Source: Aphelocoma coerulescens (lineage: Eukaryota; Chordata; Aves; Passeriformes; Corvidae). Taken from it: a stretch of DNA of 64,000 nucleotides. The stretch is from positions 1,550,001 through 1,614,000 of the forward strand of contig NW_027184064.1 of assembly GCF_041296385.1 (NCBI RefSeq). The letters are read 5' to 3'. Position numbers and translations under genes: made by a program. The stretch's first letter is position 1; each line of letters begins with the position of its first letter. The notes beneath the pieces are model-generated. The model worked only from the letters and a program-made list of their open reading frames with translations, made no database searches and was not told where the DNA came from. Of this stretch, positions 47,501 through 59,774 are shown one piece after another.

Positions 47501-50351
47501 AAATCAATGTTGTAGCTAGAAAGGCTCAGAAGCTGATGTATATCATCAAATTTTACATGCACTTCTGAAAAGAAAATTAATAATGTTGGAACATATCTAC
47601 TGTAATTTAAGGCTGAAAGATAAATATAATAACTTCAGAATAGATTTTTTGTTGTCATACTTTGGAAGCTGAAAACTTTGGTTAAAACCAAAGTATTGAA
47701 AGTAGTGGTAATGAACATTGTGAACTTTCACAGTTTGGGATTTTCTGTGCAATACTTAGTGCATACTAACTTTTCTATTTCAATTAAAATGTAGCTAATT
47801 ATTCATGAAGATAAAATACTGCAGTTGTCTAAACAAAATAGAAGAGTATCTTTTACTTAAATTGCTGCTGTTTCAGGACATGTCTTTCTCCTTTAGATTG
47901 TGAAAACTCTTTTATCATTGGTTTATATATTTAGCAAGTGGTCCCTTACTGTAGCAGAAAAAGTTTAGTAGACCTTTTACACAGAGCATATTTCCTCACA
48001 GTAGAATTCTTCTGAATGTGGGTCATTGTCATAAATTGTTTTCTCTGTTCACTTGCTGATATTTTCATTGATATGTCAACTTCTTCATCAGCTGTTGTTT
48101 TCCTAGCTTGCTGTTTGGTGACAGAAGGGCAAACGGACAGCACTTTGGCTTTGGTATCTGCTAAACAAAACAGCTGAATCTCCAAATGACTGCTAAGGCT
48201 CTAAATATTGCAATATAACTGTCTAGGGTAAGCCCACTCTCAAAATACCCATTTTTCAGCAGCAGCAATAAAATTAAATCTGTATTTCTCAGCTAATTGC
48301 CATGTCATGTGAAGCCTGGTAGAAAGCTGGTGCTACCAGAGCAAAAACAGAGCAGAGGAGACTGAACTTGTTGCTCTGTTCTTTAGGTCGATGGTAGAGA
48401 CATCACACCAGGGATCTCTAGAGAACTTAACCCGTTACTGTCGATTCTCTATCTGTTCCTTCCCAATGTACAATTCTGTGATAAGTAACAAAAAAAGTTT
48501 TACAATATGAGGAACTTATTTTTATATCAATACAGGTTAAAGAGCTATTTGTCTAGGAAAAGATTTGTGAAGGCTTTTAGTTTGTTTCATACCACAGTGT
48601 TTTTAATTATTAATTAAAAATTATTGCATCAATTACATGAGCCTGACTATATTAGTTTTCCCAGTTTGTTTCTTAAGTATAACTTACCTTTGAAATACCA
48701 GAAAAGTATTCTTGAATACCCAGAACACGAATAAAATTTCACCAATTAAAATATAATTCCAATCTCCTTAAATAGCCATGAGGCTAATTTTTGCATACAT
48801 CACTGTGTTAAACTTCATCTTTGTTTGCCATGTAATCTAAGTATACTAACAATGAGTTTTGTTCTATTTTCATGGGAATGTATTAGCCAATGGAGAGATA
48901 AAATATGTATCAAGTCTCCCTTTATAAAAACATTTTATTTAATTAGAACACTTCATTGATTGGGAACCTCTTTACAGATCATAGGGTAGCTATGTTTAAA
49001 ATTCTTATTATTCAGATCTTCACACAGCGTGGCTCTTTCAGTTTGAAGTTTCATTAGATCCTGTTTGTGACAAAGTATCTCTACAATGACTGCATGGGGG
49101 TAAGGGAGAAGTTGTATAACCTTAACTCGCTAAAGTGAAGTGTTAAATTACTATTTTGTTTTATACTATCATCATTTTCCCATTTCTTATTGTCAGAAGC
49201 CAGAACTGACTCCTCATAGGAAGCATTCAGTCCCAGTAAAAATAGTGTTTAACAGTTCAGTGTAGTAGTTAATAAATATGCACATTACTTTTAGTTTTGT
49301 ATTATTCTTTGAAAACTTCACTACATTTTAAAAATTCCAAGCCAACCATCTTTACAGTGAATCAATAATTCTTTCTCTGCTGGGAAAAATAAATGCACTG
49401 TGAGTGGTCTTATCAGTGTAATTGTGATCAATATCTTTATTCATGTGGGTTTTGCTGGTGGAAATGAATTTAAATTTGTGAATATAAACCCTTCCTTCAG
49501 CATGCTTGTGAAATGCCAATTGATTCTGGAGAGGGAAACACATGGGTATACATATCAGTATAATTGACCTACGTAGATATGCATCTCCAGCACTAAGTAG
49601 TATGGTGTTATTTGTGCCAATATTTGATGCTTGAATATTCTCTCAGTGCAGCATTGAGGAATGAGCAGTAGATTTAGCTAGATATGTTTACATTTTCGAA
49701 AGATGTATGTGGAAGTTAGAGCAATATAATTAATTCCCAAATTGTTTTTCAAGCTCTGAATCTTCATTACCTGCTATAGTAAGGCCACTTTATAAATTAT
49801 GAACACCAGAAACTGTAAAGGCTGGAGAAAATGCTAGGTGAGCTGTTAAGATCTATCTTTGTAAGCCGATGGTTACAAGTCTACCTCTTTCACATTACCT
49901 TGGTTTCAACAGGTACTGGTTGTAACTCAGCTTATCGCTTCAGAAACGTCCAGTAAAACAATCCTTGCTAAAATATGCTCCAGCTAAAATTTTGTATTCA
50001 CATAGGGAGTATAGAAAGCTGTTTTGCAACACACATATACGAAATCATGGAAGACTTTCAATGTTCTTGTAGTCCTAATAAGTTATAAATATGTTTATTA
50101 ATTGTAAATGGCTAATTTCGAGAAAAGTCCAAGTATTCCTCAGCTTTCACTTGAAATCTAATTGTTTATGTTGAAGGTATGTGTGGAGGGAATCATTACT
50201 GATAGTTGTAAAATCTGTAAGTTTTTGATGACCGCTTTTTGGGTCCATTTTGTCCACCAACAAGAAACAAGCTACTGGGTATTTAATGATAAATTAAATT
50301 TTATAGCTTGAGTACAGTGCTGTATCACAGAACTGATTTTTGATTTCTTAT
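41549..50351. other. Long AT-rich stretch without recognisable features
   Basis: This is 8.8 kb with no clear gene or repeat. The most exon-like open frames are 43224-43529 (forward, 101 codons) and 45255-45473 (reverse, 72 codons, with several CpGs), but neither has good splice sites or a known domain. A weak CR1-like 3' end ('gttccttcccaatgtacaattctgtgat') lies near 48450-48480. A long T run is at 45724-45733. Confidence 0.5.
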
Positions 50352-50740
50352 TAGAATTGTAGAATCATTCAGGTTGAAAAATATCCCTTAGATCAAATCC
50401 AACCACTAACCCAGCTCTGCCAAGGCCACCACTAAACCATGTCCCCACGTGCCATATCTACACTTCTTTTAAATGCCTCCAGAAATGGTGACTCCATCAC
50501 TGCCATAAGAAATCTGTTCCAGGCCTTGACAACCCTTCCGGGAAAGACATTTTTCCTAATATCGAATCTAAATCTCTCCTAGTACAACTTGACACCATTT
50601 CCTCTTTTTCTATCACTTGCTAGATGGAAGAAGAGACCAACTCTCACCTGGCTACATCCTCTCTTCAGGGAGTCATAGAGAGCATTAAGGTCCTCCCTGA
50701 GTGTCCTTTTCTCCAGGCTGAACACTCCCAGCTTCCTCAG
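50352..50740 (-). mobile_element. CR1, reverse strand, 3' segment of a split copy
   Basis: The plus-strand text 'tagaatcattcaggttgaaaaatatcccttagatcaaatccaacc' through 'ctccaggctgaacactcccagcttcctcag' is the complement of a CR1 3' region. It is cut by a 280-bp element at 50741 and resumes at 51021. Confidence 0.88.
50736..50740. repeat. Target-site duplication CTCAG (left)
   Basis: CTCAG is CR1 sequence that directly precedes the inserted element and recurs at 51021-51025. Confidence 0.82.
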
Positions 50741-51020
50741 TGTAGGAGGGAGTCTTTCTTCTCCTACCTTCTTCTTCTATAAATACACTGTAATCCAGAC
50801 CAAAAAATCCAGTCAACGCCTTGCTAAGTGCCTTGTTCTAATTGCATCTTTTACATTTTGACAAGTGAAAGTTTGCAGAGTGCCTTATTATATCTGTGTG
50901 TTCTAAAGTGTGCAAGTAAAAGTTGCTTGTTATTGAACCTCCCGGGAATTTTGTTGTTTCTGCCATGCACCACCCACAGTAAATCCTCTAAAAATCTGCT
51001 GAGTGGGCTGGAGCATTACA
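50741..51020 (+). mobile_element. Short (280 bp) LTR-like insertion in CR1
   Basis: The element runs TGTAGGAGGG...GAGCATTACA (ends TGTA/TACA) and is flanked by a perfect CTCAG duplication. Removing it and one CTCAG restores continuous CR1 text ('cttcctcag' + 'atgctcctcatcag'). Inside are a TATA box TATAAATA at 50778-50785 and AGTAAA at 50915-50920, a possible polyadenylation signal. This order suggests a very short solo LTR with a U3 of only about 40 bases before the TATA box. The orientation rests on these two motifs. I do not know the family. A non-autonomous element of another kind is the alternative. Confidence 0.7.
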
Positions 51021-51125
51021 CTCAGATGCTCCTCATCAGACTGGTACTCCAGACCCTTCCCCAGCTGTGCTGCCCTTCACTGGACACACTCCAGCACATC
51101 AATGTCTTGCTTGGAGTGAGGGACC
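51021..51125 (-). mobile_element. CR1, reverse strand, 5' segment of the split copy
   Basis: It continues 'gatgctcctcatcagactggtactccagacccttccccagctgtgctgcccttcactgg...aatgtcttgcttggagtgaggg', standard CR1 text in complement. It is 5'-truncated near 51125. The open frame 51022-51249 is a relic of this segment. Confidence 0.85.
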
Positions 51126-52751
51126 AAACTCTTAGTAGAACTAAGATTTTCCTTTTCCTTTGAATGCTTTGCAGAACTAACAGTAATTGTGTGTCTTGTG
51201 TGCCTCCAGGAAATGCCTCTACTTTTACCAGAGAGAGTGCACATAGCAAGCAAAGACTGTGATGAGTTAGACTTTTATCTTTTTATATATGCATATTCAC
51301 TTGTGTGATCATTATAAATTTCAGATAAGGAAAAAAGTTCTCTAAAGAAATATATAAAGGTATATTTTGTATGTGCATCTAGTTACTTGGTCTGATTTGC
51401 TTTGCAAAAACTTCCATTATGTTCAACCATCAAGGAGCTTGTTTTGATAGGTGTTTTGATAGGATGATTCTCTGCAATTTCAGAATATGCTTACATATTT
51501 GAATTAATTTTACCTGAAGAGCCAAAATTTTTGGTTACCTTATTCTAAGTACTCTCAAAAATCTGCTTTTATTGCTCAAAGAAATAAACCAACCTGTACT
51601 GGAAATTCTGTCCATACATGTGAAATATAAGTTCTTGTTGTCCCTTCTAACATTTTTTCCCCCTTTTGGCTTATTATAATTTATGTTATCTTTCACATCA
51701 TAACAATTCAATAATATATGTTTTATAGCAAATTCTCATCAAAAATCTCATTTTTAATACATTAAATTCTTTCTCATGTTTTTTTCCAACACAAGTGATG
51801 CTGGTTATTTCTTTCATTTTGGAAATTTTTCATTTTTTGAATTCATGCTGAAACTGTATTGGCTTTATCTCTGCACAATATGTTTTTTAAAACCCCATGT
51901 GTTACAGTCTGCATGTGTTCAGGCTTATGATAAATAACCTATCACCAGTCATACTGGCAACACCTCTGCCCATAGGGGTTTTTTTTCTAATCACTTACAT
52001 AAATTCTGAAGAAGATAGTTAGCTTCAGAGCTCATTGTGTGCCTCATCAGTTATCAGAATCATTAATTAAATGTCTTTTGGGGCTTATGTGTGAAAGATT
52101 TTAGTGTCAAAGTTTCTGTTTAGAAAATAAATCCCAGCCTTTGGGCATGAAATCAAGACTTACTTGATGATGACAAAGTATCAGCAGAAATTAATGTAGT
52201 TTGCACAGTTGTCAAGACAAATTCAGGAAATAGTTAACAATATCTTCATATCCAGTGGTTATTTCAGGGGTTTGGGTGGTTGGGGAGTTTGGATGAGGGG
52301 AGAACTGGAGGGACTTTTTTGTTGTGGTTTGATTTGGGTGACTTTGAGGTTTAGGGTTTGTGGATGTGTTTGGTTTTATTTGGACAATTGTGAATCAATA
52401 GAGTTGCAGTGAGATGCTTCTACATCTCAAGCAAGTTCTCACTGTGTGACTCAGCATTTCTTACAGATGAACTTTGCATTATGGCACAGTGATCAACAAG
52501 TAGAGACTGTTGATGAGTAACAAACTTTACACTATTTTTTATTCAAGTCTTAGCATAGATATGATAACATATAGTTTGTTTGTTTTGTTTTCTTTATTGA
52601 ACTATGCATTCAAATGTTCACTAATCCACCAGATCTTCCATTAACAGTGAAATCCCCAAGTTAATGAACTAGTTCTCCTCTGACAAAATAGTTCTTTCTC
52701 ACCCTGTCTTTGTAATCAAACCCAGGTATTGAGAAAATGGAGGAGAGGTAG
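51126..52751. other. AT-rich DNA without recognisable features
   Basis: No gene is recognised. A G/T-rich stretch (52260-52380) explains the open frame 52209-52412. Confidence 0.55.
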
Positions 52752-53200
52752 TGTGGTGGGTTCACCTTGACGGATGCCAGTTGGCCACCAAGCCACTCTA
52801 TCTCTCTTCTCTTCATCAGGACATGGGGTGAAGAAAATAAGATGGAAAAAAACCCATTTGTGCGTCAAGAAAAGGGCAGTTTAATAAAGCAAAAGGAAAG
52901 ACTGCACATGAAAGCAAAGGAAAACAAAGGACTTATACTCTGCTTCCCATCAACAGGCAATGTCTGGCCTCTTCCTGGGAAGCAGGGCTTCAATATGTGT
53001 AGTGATTGCTCTGGAAGACAAATGTCATAGTAACAAATGCCACCACTCCTCTTTTCATTTTGATTTTATACCTGAGTAAATGTTGCATAGTGTGAGAAAT
53101 TTCTTTGGTCAGTTTTGGGTCAGCTGTCCTGGTTGTCTTCCCTCCAAAGATTTTTCCCACTCCCAGTTTAAGGGGTGAGTGGCACTATGTTGGAGAGACA
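52752..53200 (-). mobile_element. ERVL-type LTR, reverse strand, partial
   Basis: It starts on the plus strand as TGTGGTGGGTTCACCTTGACGGATGCCAG, the complement of the usual 3' end of the avian ERVL LTR family. It continues 'tttggtcagttttgggtcagctgtcctggttgtcttccctcc', which I recall from avian ERVL LTRs in this orientation. The distal part fades near 53200 with no TG/CA end or target duplication. The open frame 52767-53030 lies inside it and is not a gene. Confidence 0.7.
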
Positions 53201-55174
53201 TAGAAACCTAAAGGATAACTTGGATGAAAATGTTACTTTTGTTTAGATCTCATATTGCTCCATTACAGTGCAATTACACTGGATTTATGGAATACAATTG
53301 TAATATCTTGATTATTTTAATGACCACTGAAGAAATTTCAGCCCCAGGAGAGGAAATGGTTACCTGGAACTTCACAGCGTCAAACCTTGTGACTCTCTTA
53401 TGTTATTGTGGCAGAAAATACTAAACACTAATATTAATTTCAGGTTCTAGACATTTCTTCCTGAACAGGAACATCAGAAGTGTCCACATCTCTAGACATA
53501 GTGTTGAAACAAAATTTTTATACAGAGAAAATACTTATGACCGTGAAGATTGTCCTGAATATGCAAGCAGAAGAGATGCATTATTAAAACTAAATGTGGC
53601 GGTCTAGTAGACCCCGTCTGATTTTTAATACAATTCTTTAAAGCTTCTCTTATTCATGCTAACTAAAAAAGCTTCCAGTGTCAACCAATCTGTCTGCTAC
53701 AGACTGCATATTTTTGTATATAAATACTTTTGCCTAGTATTCTGAATGTGAGGTGGCTTGAATTGATAGCAACTACTGCAATGATTTTACTTCTTGAATA
53801 TGCCAGATCCAGTATTTTTGCTTAGGTTTTGAGGCTGACAGCTTGAGGCAAGGTGAAAACTGACTTGCGATTTTGTTGCTGCCCTTCAGGGGATCATATG
53901 CAAATGATAAATTGCCTGCAACCAGGTCTGTAACTCGCCAGTGATGTTGGTATGAAAGTAGTGAATGATGAGGAAAAACAGGTGCTGGAGAAGAAGCTGG
54001 CCAGTGGTGGGCATCTCCTAATTAACAAAGTTACCAGGGTTTCTGAATATTCAAATCAACCCTAACCCCCTCAAAGTAACAAAGCCTAAAATATGTTTGA
54101 AAAAATCTCTTTCTGATGGCAGAAGCTTGCTGGAATATGGCATTATAAAGAAGTGACTCCAATATCCAGCAAGAAGTGTGTGAGAAGTAAAGTGTTGTGC
54201 TATGTTTTTTGGGGAATAAAAAAAGAGGTTAAAATAAGTATGATTAAAATAAGTATGATGTCAATATTTGAGTGCAAAGAGAACCGTTCATATAGATTTA
54301 AACTGTGTTTTTTGGAGGAGGCGTTTGTGGATTGAAACTGATATTTAATTGTGGTAAGGTGCACGTTTCCTGAAACAACTTTGAAGTTTTTATTTGTTTG
54401 GTGTATCCTCAGAATCTAATATAAAACTACAAATTTTTGTTGTGAGATTCAGACACCCAAGAGGTTTTGACCATAAATAAAACCTCCAAAACTCTAACAG
54501 AACAAAGAACAGGAAGTCATGTGAGAATAAGGATTCATTTTGTGTTTTCCAGTAACTGGAATCTTTGGGGTTGGGGAAGTAAGTGGGAGTTAAATACTTG
54601 GGTTTTTTCTAGATGTTTTGATTTTAAAGGTACTTCTTTAGAAACATAAAAAGTTGTGGAATTATTGAAGATTAAAAAGGGATCTTTAGCTGTGTTTTCT
54701 GTAGGCATGAAAGATACAGATTCAGATGCTTGCAATGGATTGAGAAAAGACAGGAATGGATCCTACTAATCTCAGGTAACTTCCTAAAGCTCACAGGGCC
54801 TGGGGGTGGGAAGACACCATGCCATTTCCTCTGCCATCCTTTTTAAACAAGTTACATATGAGGTACCAAGTTTGTTTAAAGAAAACAAATATTAATATAG
54901 TCGTTCCTTTCGGAGAGGTGTGGGAATTGGGGTGAGGGGAAAGTGTATCTTTTAAATGTTTTCTTTTTCTCGGTTTAGTTATAATTCACCATTTTGACAC
55001 AATGTGTTAGATAGTCTGTTCCAACCACAGCTGCAAAATAAGCTACTTCAAGAAAAATATTGTTCAACTATATTGATGTCAAATTTTAAAAATTAAATTT
55101 TAAACCCCAAACATAATCCCTGCGCACAGGAATTTTTGTCTCCATGAAATACAATCACCACATAGTGTGTTATT
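53201..55174. other. AT-rich DNA without recognisable features
   Basis: Nothing supportable as a gene or repeat. Confidence 0.55.
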
Positions 55175-55504
55175 GCAGCTGTCATGGACTGACCTCATTT
55201 CTCATGGCCCTTCAGGGCTTGGAGTAGAGGAGGTAAAGGAGTCAGGAATGAACAAGTAAAATTGAGTCTGGGAAGAGGAAGAGTGAAGAATGTTCTTTCT
55301 CACCAGCCAACTTTATTTTTAATTTGCAACAAATTAAATTTCCCTAGGTCAAACCTGTTTTTCTTGTAATGGTTAATTGTTAAATGATTGCCCTGTCTAT
55401 CTCAACCCACAGGCTTTTGCATCTTATTTTCTCCCTCTGTTTGAGGAGGGGGAATGAGAGGGTGGCTGGGTGGAGGCCAGCTGGCCAATGTCAGCCCACC
55501 ATAG
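55175..55504 (+). mobile_element. ERVL-type LTR 3' fragment
   Basis: It aligns with 13740-14048. Shared landmarks are 'ggagtagaggaggtaaagg', 'attgagtctgggaagagg', 'aatttgcaacaaattaaatt' (a decayed polyadenylation region) and 'aaacctgtttttcttg'. The end 'gtcagcccaccata' matches the family's 3' end CCCACCACA with one change. The 5' half is missing. Confidence 0.65.
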
Positions 55505-58498
55505 TTTGGGTGGTGATTTCTCTGAAGTTTCCTAGCAGGGAAAAAACAATCAAGTACAATTATAAATAGATTATGTAACTATGACATGAGAATCACCTTT
55601 CACCTCATCAAATACAGAGGCTTTTGGCCAAGAATTGCAACCTGTGCTGCCCAAAAATTATTACAATTTAAGTGTAGGCAAATTCTGGCATTCTAGGATC
55701 CTGACTGGAAGAAAATTAAAAAAGCAAGGATGTTATTAAAAATACTGTTAATATTAAACACTGTAGTGTTTAATTGAAGAGTAGAAATACATGTTTTCAT
55801 TGGAAAAATATCACTGTGTTATTATGTCAATAAAAAACCTTTTAACAAAATCTCCATGTAAAATTTGAAGGTACAGAGTAAAAAAATATAGAAAAAACCC
55901 TTTGTGTTTTCAAATGTTAACCTACTTGTATCTGAATGCTCACAAAAATATGGCTTTGGGGGCAGTAATAACTTCATTTCTCTGGGGAAATAAGCATTTC
56001 CTATTTTGGACTTGAATAAGACTAAAGTGAAAGTGCTTTTGGTTAAACTTTTGTAATGCAAGGCATTCAAGAAGGAATTGAAATAACTTATTGAAAAACA
56101 ATTTTATAGCACTTAGTTACAACAAATCTGCTTTTGTTCTGATGAATTCTGCAGGCAAGTTATGTTCCAAAACTTATTGGTATAGGAAATTAATTCCCAG
56201 GTGTGATCTGTCTTTATAAGAATGTAACTCATCTCCTACTCCCTCTGCTTCCCTTTTCACTCACAAAGCTCAGACCCAAGTCTCTTTTCAGCTTTTCCAA
56301 TAGATGTTTAATTAAAGAGATGCTATTACTTTTCCACAGTTATTAGAAGTATTCTGATAAACAGAAGAGAATACACAGAATAAACTGTGATTAGAAACTG
56401 ACTTTTTTTGAACCTAGTGCTTTCATCCTGTCACTCTGTAAAATTGCTGCAGTCATACAGAACAGTCTTGTAAAGGTAATATGAAAAACTCTACATGTTA
56501 GTGATGGGAGAGGAAGAAAACTCAAAAAACCCCAAAGTTACCCCACAATTGCAGAGTTCAAAAAATGCTATGCAAGGAAGTCAAAAGGTTAAGTTCAGCA
56601 ACTTCACATGGACTTCGTTTGATTGCCACTGTGACCTGGAACATCAGTATAGTATCTATAAGGACTTAGATATTGCTATCTCTGTTAGCATTGTATGCTT
56701 TGAAAAGTCCTGACAAAAGGTGATAGCTGTAGTGCCCTAGAAATAAGTAGCTTTTCAAAGAAAGCATGCTATGAATTTATCTGTTAAAAAACACTTGGGA
56801 AGAATTTCACATTTCTTGTGAAACCGCAAAAGTATTGAAAGAAACCCGCTCAAATAACAGTCATTAAAAAAGACAGAGGAAAGACTTGTCTCTTGCTTTT
56901 TGAGACCTCAGTTTACTAAATCAGATTTTTTAAAAATATGTTGTCTCTTTTCTTAAGTTATGATTTTCTGTCTGCAAAATATGAGGGATGTTTGTGGGAG
57001 GAGGGAGTTCTTGTGAGATTCAAAAGAATCATACAAGAAGTCTGCTGGCTTTGAAAGAGCTTTTGCTACATTCCAGAGTTTACATCTGATTGCAGCTACT
57101 TTGGAGCTGTGGAACAGTTTTTTGAGGAAAGAACTGACAACCTGATTACATACTCTACTTCTACAGTATTATGGGCCCTCAGTCTATCTTTTCCTTTCTT
57201 TTTTTTTTTAAAGAGTACAAGTGACATATAAAATCAAAAGCCTGTGCATACATCTCTATCAAGAAACTGCTTCAAGGTCCTGTAGTTTCATCATTTCTGC
57301 TAGGGGAAAGTTGTCCGCGCTTTTCTAGCTGCACAAGAACTTTAGGTTTACCTTTTATTTCTTTAGGCCTATTTTGCGTATGTGCTTAAGGCTTTTGTAT
57401 AAGGCTTTGAAATGTGACATTAAAGCATCTGGGAAGTTAAAATATGTGTAGATCATTTTAATATTTGGAGGGTTTTGTTTGTTTGAAGACCTCAAGATCC
57501 TTTAATGCTAATTGGAAATATTCAGGACAACTATTGTAAATATCCAAAAAGTCTATTGTTTTTCTATAGTCCTGTAGAGCAGTAGAGCGCTGCTCAGGTT
57601 TAGGTTTTGATTAGTGTATCTGCACTCTCATGAAAGCTAATCGTATATACATCTGATGAAAGATGTTTACCTACAGTAGGTGGTGGGAACTGACCTGTGG
57701 AGAACTCTGTACAGAGCTTTTTATAGCTTCTCATCAGAATGAATATTATTCTTTTTTTTCTAAATGGGAGCTCAGGGCTGGGAGCTTCATTTCCTAATGT
57801 TTTTAGAGGATCTTAGAGCTACCTCTAAGCCTGTTGGCACAGGTGCTATATGTTTCCTTGTCCTTAGGTCAATGGTGAAAATAAGCAGCAGAGTCTGAAA
57901 TCAAGACTGTCCTGTTAGACTATCCTGATTGCTACAGATACTGCAAGACCCAGGTTTTGGAGCACAGGCTGCATGTGTCTTGTACTCTTAGAAATCACAG
58001 CTAGTGCATAGGGAACAACAACATCAGTAAAAGCAATGGGGCATTGCTCTTGAAAGACCATGATTATTATCTGGTGGAGAGGAATAGTCAGCAGGAGGCC
58101 AGTGATGAAAGGGCTGACAGTCGTGTTATGACAAAGACTTGTGAGGGTGGTAAGAGAAGTGCTGACTGTGCTGGGAAGGCTGTGGCCATTCACAGGGAAT
58201 GGAGCTACCACACACTTACAAACAAGGTCATTAATTAGTACAGCTAAGAAACTTTCTTGAGGGTTGCAACATTAGGCAAATGAGTTTCACATTCAAAAGT
58301 CGTGACTGCCCTTGAGGTGGAGCAGGCAGGATAGTGCTGATTAAAGGGTTTATGTATTATATGAATTATAAGCATTAATCATCGTATAAAATGTAAAAAG
58401 TATATTTACATAGTGTTATGTTAATAAAGTTATGTATCTATGTATAAAAGAGAAAAATACGTATTTATACATATTTGTATGGTCCTTCATACAGATCT
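55505..58498. other. AT-rich DNA; one small hairpin and one 98-codon frame
   Basis: No gene is recognised. A perfect 10-bp stem with a 2-base loop lies at 55753-55774. The reverse frame at 57915-58211 (98 codons, with a hydrophobic middle) has no known domain and no splice signals. Confidence 0.5.

Positions 58499-58500
<2 letters not shown>

Positions 58501-58534
<34 letters not shown>
58501..58534. repeat. (GT)17 microsatellite
   Basis: An uninterrupted run of about 17 GT units lies just upstream of a CR1 fragment. Confidence 0.95.
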
Positions 58535-58535
<1 letters not shown>

Positions 58536-58570
58536 TGTATATAAAGTGTATATATAGAGGACAAAAAAAT

Positions 58571-58789
58571 TGGGGCCAGGCAGAGAAAGTTGGGGTTCTT
58601 CAGTCTGCAGAAGAGAAGGCTATGTGGAGACCTCACAGCAACCTTCCAGTATCTGAAGTGGAGTTACAGGGAAGCCAGAGACAGGTTCTTTATCAGGAAA
58701 TGAAGATTAGATATATGGAAGAAATTCTTTACTGTGAGGGTGCTGAGGCACTGTAATGGGTTGCCCAGAGAAGTTGTGGTTGCCCCATC
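58571..58789 (+). mobile_element. CR1, forward, 5' segment of a split copy
   Basis: The text 'gagaaagttggggttcttcagtctgcagaagagaaggct...ggaagaaattctttactgtgagggtgctgaggcactgtaatgggttgcccagagaagttgtggttgccccatc' is CR1 3' region. It is interrupted by the LTR at 58790 and resumes at 59775. Confidence 0.92.
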
Positions 58790-58898
58790 TGTCATGATCA
58801 GGTTATTAAAATTTTTAGAGCAATGCCTCTGCCCAAGCTAAGGTACAAATGAGACCATATGCCAAAGTCAATAGTATGGATTTTACTTAAGAATAAAT

Positions 58899-58914
58899 GA
58901 GAGAGAGAGAGAGA
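58899..58914. repeat. (GA)n microsatellite
   Basis: A short GA run in the solo LTR, at the position also seen in the copy at 190-1012. Confidence 0.9.
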
Positions 58915-59278
58915 AAGAGAAAAATAAATAGAAAAGAGGTGGGGGAAGAGAAAATATCACCCCTCCATGGATCCCAATGGCATCCTATTGATCCTCTCCA
59001 TCTGGTCTTCTGGACCCTTCTTTGAGGGTGCCCCAAAAAACACAGAGTCCCATGGATTAATATACATTTGGGTCAGGTGCCTCCCCTGGAGGGAGGGCAA
59101 GATTGACACTGTCTCTTGTAACAGACTCTGGATCTGTTTGTTGCATTACTTCGCATCACATGCAGTGCTCTGGTGCAAAGCCTCAGAAAGAAGTCTATGG
59201 GGAGCTTCAGAGGTCTTTGATGGATTATGACACCTCTTCAACTGCTTCTCATGTAAATGTCCTGTGGATGTGGCCTTC

Positions 59279-59308
59279 CTGGGGCGGGGGGGGGAGGGGG
59301 GGGGTGGT
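59279..59308. repeat. G-rich tract with G-quadruplex potential
   Basis: Nearly 30 bases of G broken only by single C, A and T positions. The forward strand satisfies a four-G-run pattern. It lies inside the solo LTR and is absent or short in the copy at 190-1012. Confidence 0.85.
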
Positions 59309-59774
59309 TCACAGCTGAGCCAGTTTGCATAAGGGAGGATGGGTGTTCACTGTCTCTGACCAGAGGTTACATCACACATGCAAAATTCTCCTCCCCCAGC
59401 ATTGGTTGTGGCAGAGTTTGTGCAAACCTGCCCTCAGCAGATGAGCCTGTGGGCTATGGCCTACCCCCACTCCAAACCCAGCCAGGGATGATTTTTAGGA
59501 CAGCTGCTGGGTTTGGCTTTCTAGTGAATGTATTCTTCTCCCTTAGCCTTGTTTATGTCTCCCTAGACCTGAGATACTTGAACAGTAGTGTCACATTTAT
59601 CTTATCTCAAGTTCCCTTAGGCAGCTTAACTCACAGTCCAAAGTTCCAGTCAGGCATCTTCAAGGAAGGGTGGGCTTCTGTGGTCACAGCTTCTTTATGC
59701 AGTTTTGCCATAATGAGCAAAACTCCTTCATAACAATGTTTAAGGCATGAACCATAACATTTCAGTCTCTGACA

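Larger units (their letters stand above)
58790..59774. mobile_element. Solo LTR, 985 bp, inserted in CR1
   Basis: It begins TGTCATGATCAGG and ends TCTCTGACA, giving perfect TGTCA/TGACA ends. Flanks are CCATC (58785-58789) and GCATC (59775-59779), a 5-bp duplication with one later change; CR1 reads 'ccccatccctggaagtg' when uninterrupted. The element is the better-preserved relative of 190-1012. It carries a GA run (58899-58914) and a long G-rich tract (59279-59308). Promoter orientation is not settled because no clear TATA/AATAAA pair is visible. Open frames inside it (up to 158 codons at 59257-59733) show no domain. Confidence 0.92.

Noticed and set aside
48360..48485. CR1 3' end
   Set aside because: Only the last 30 bases resemble CR1 and the rest does not align well enough to support a call.
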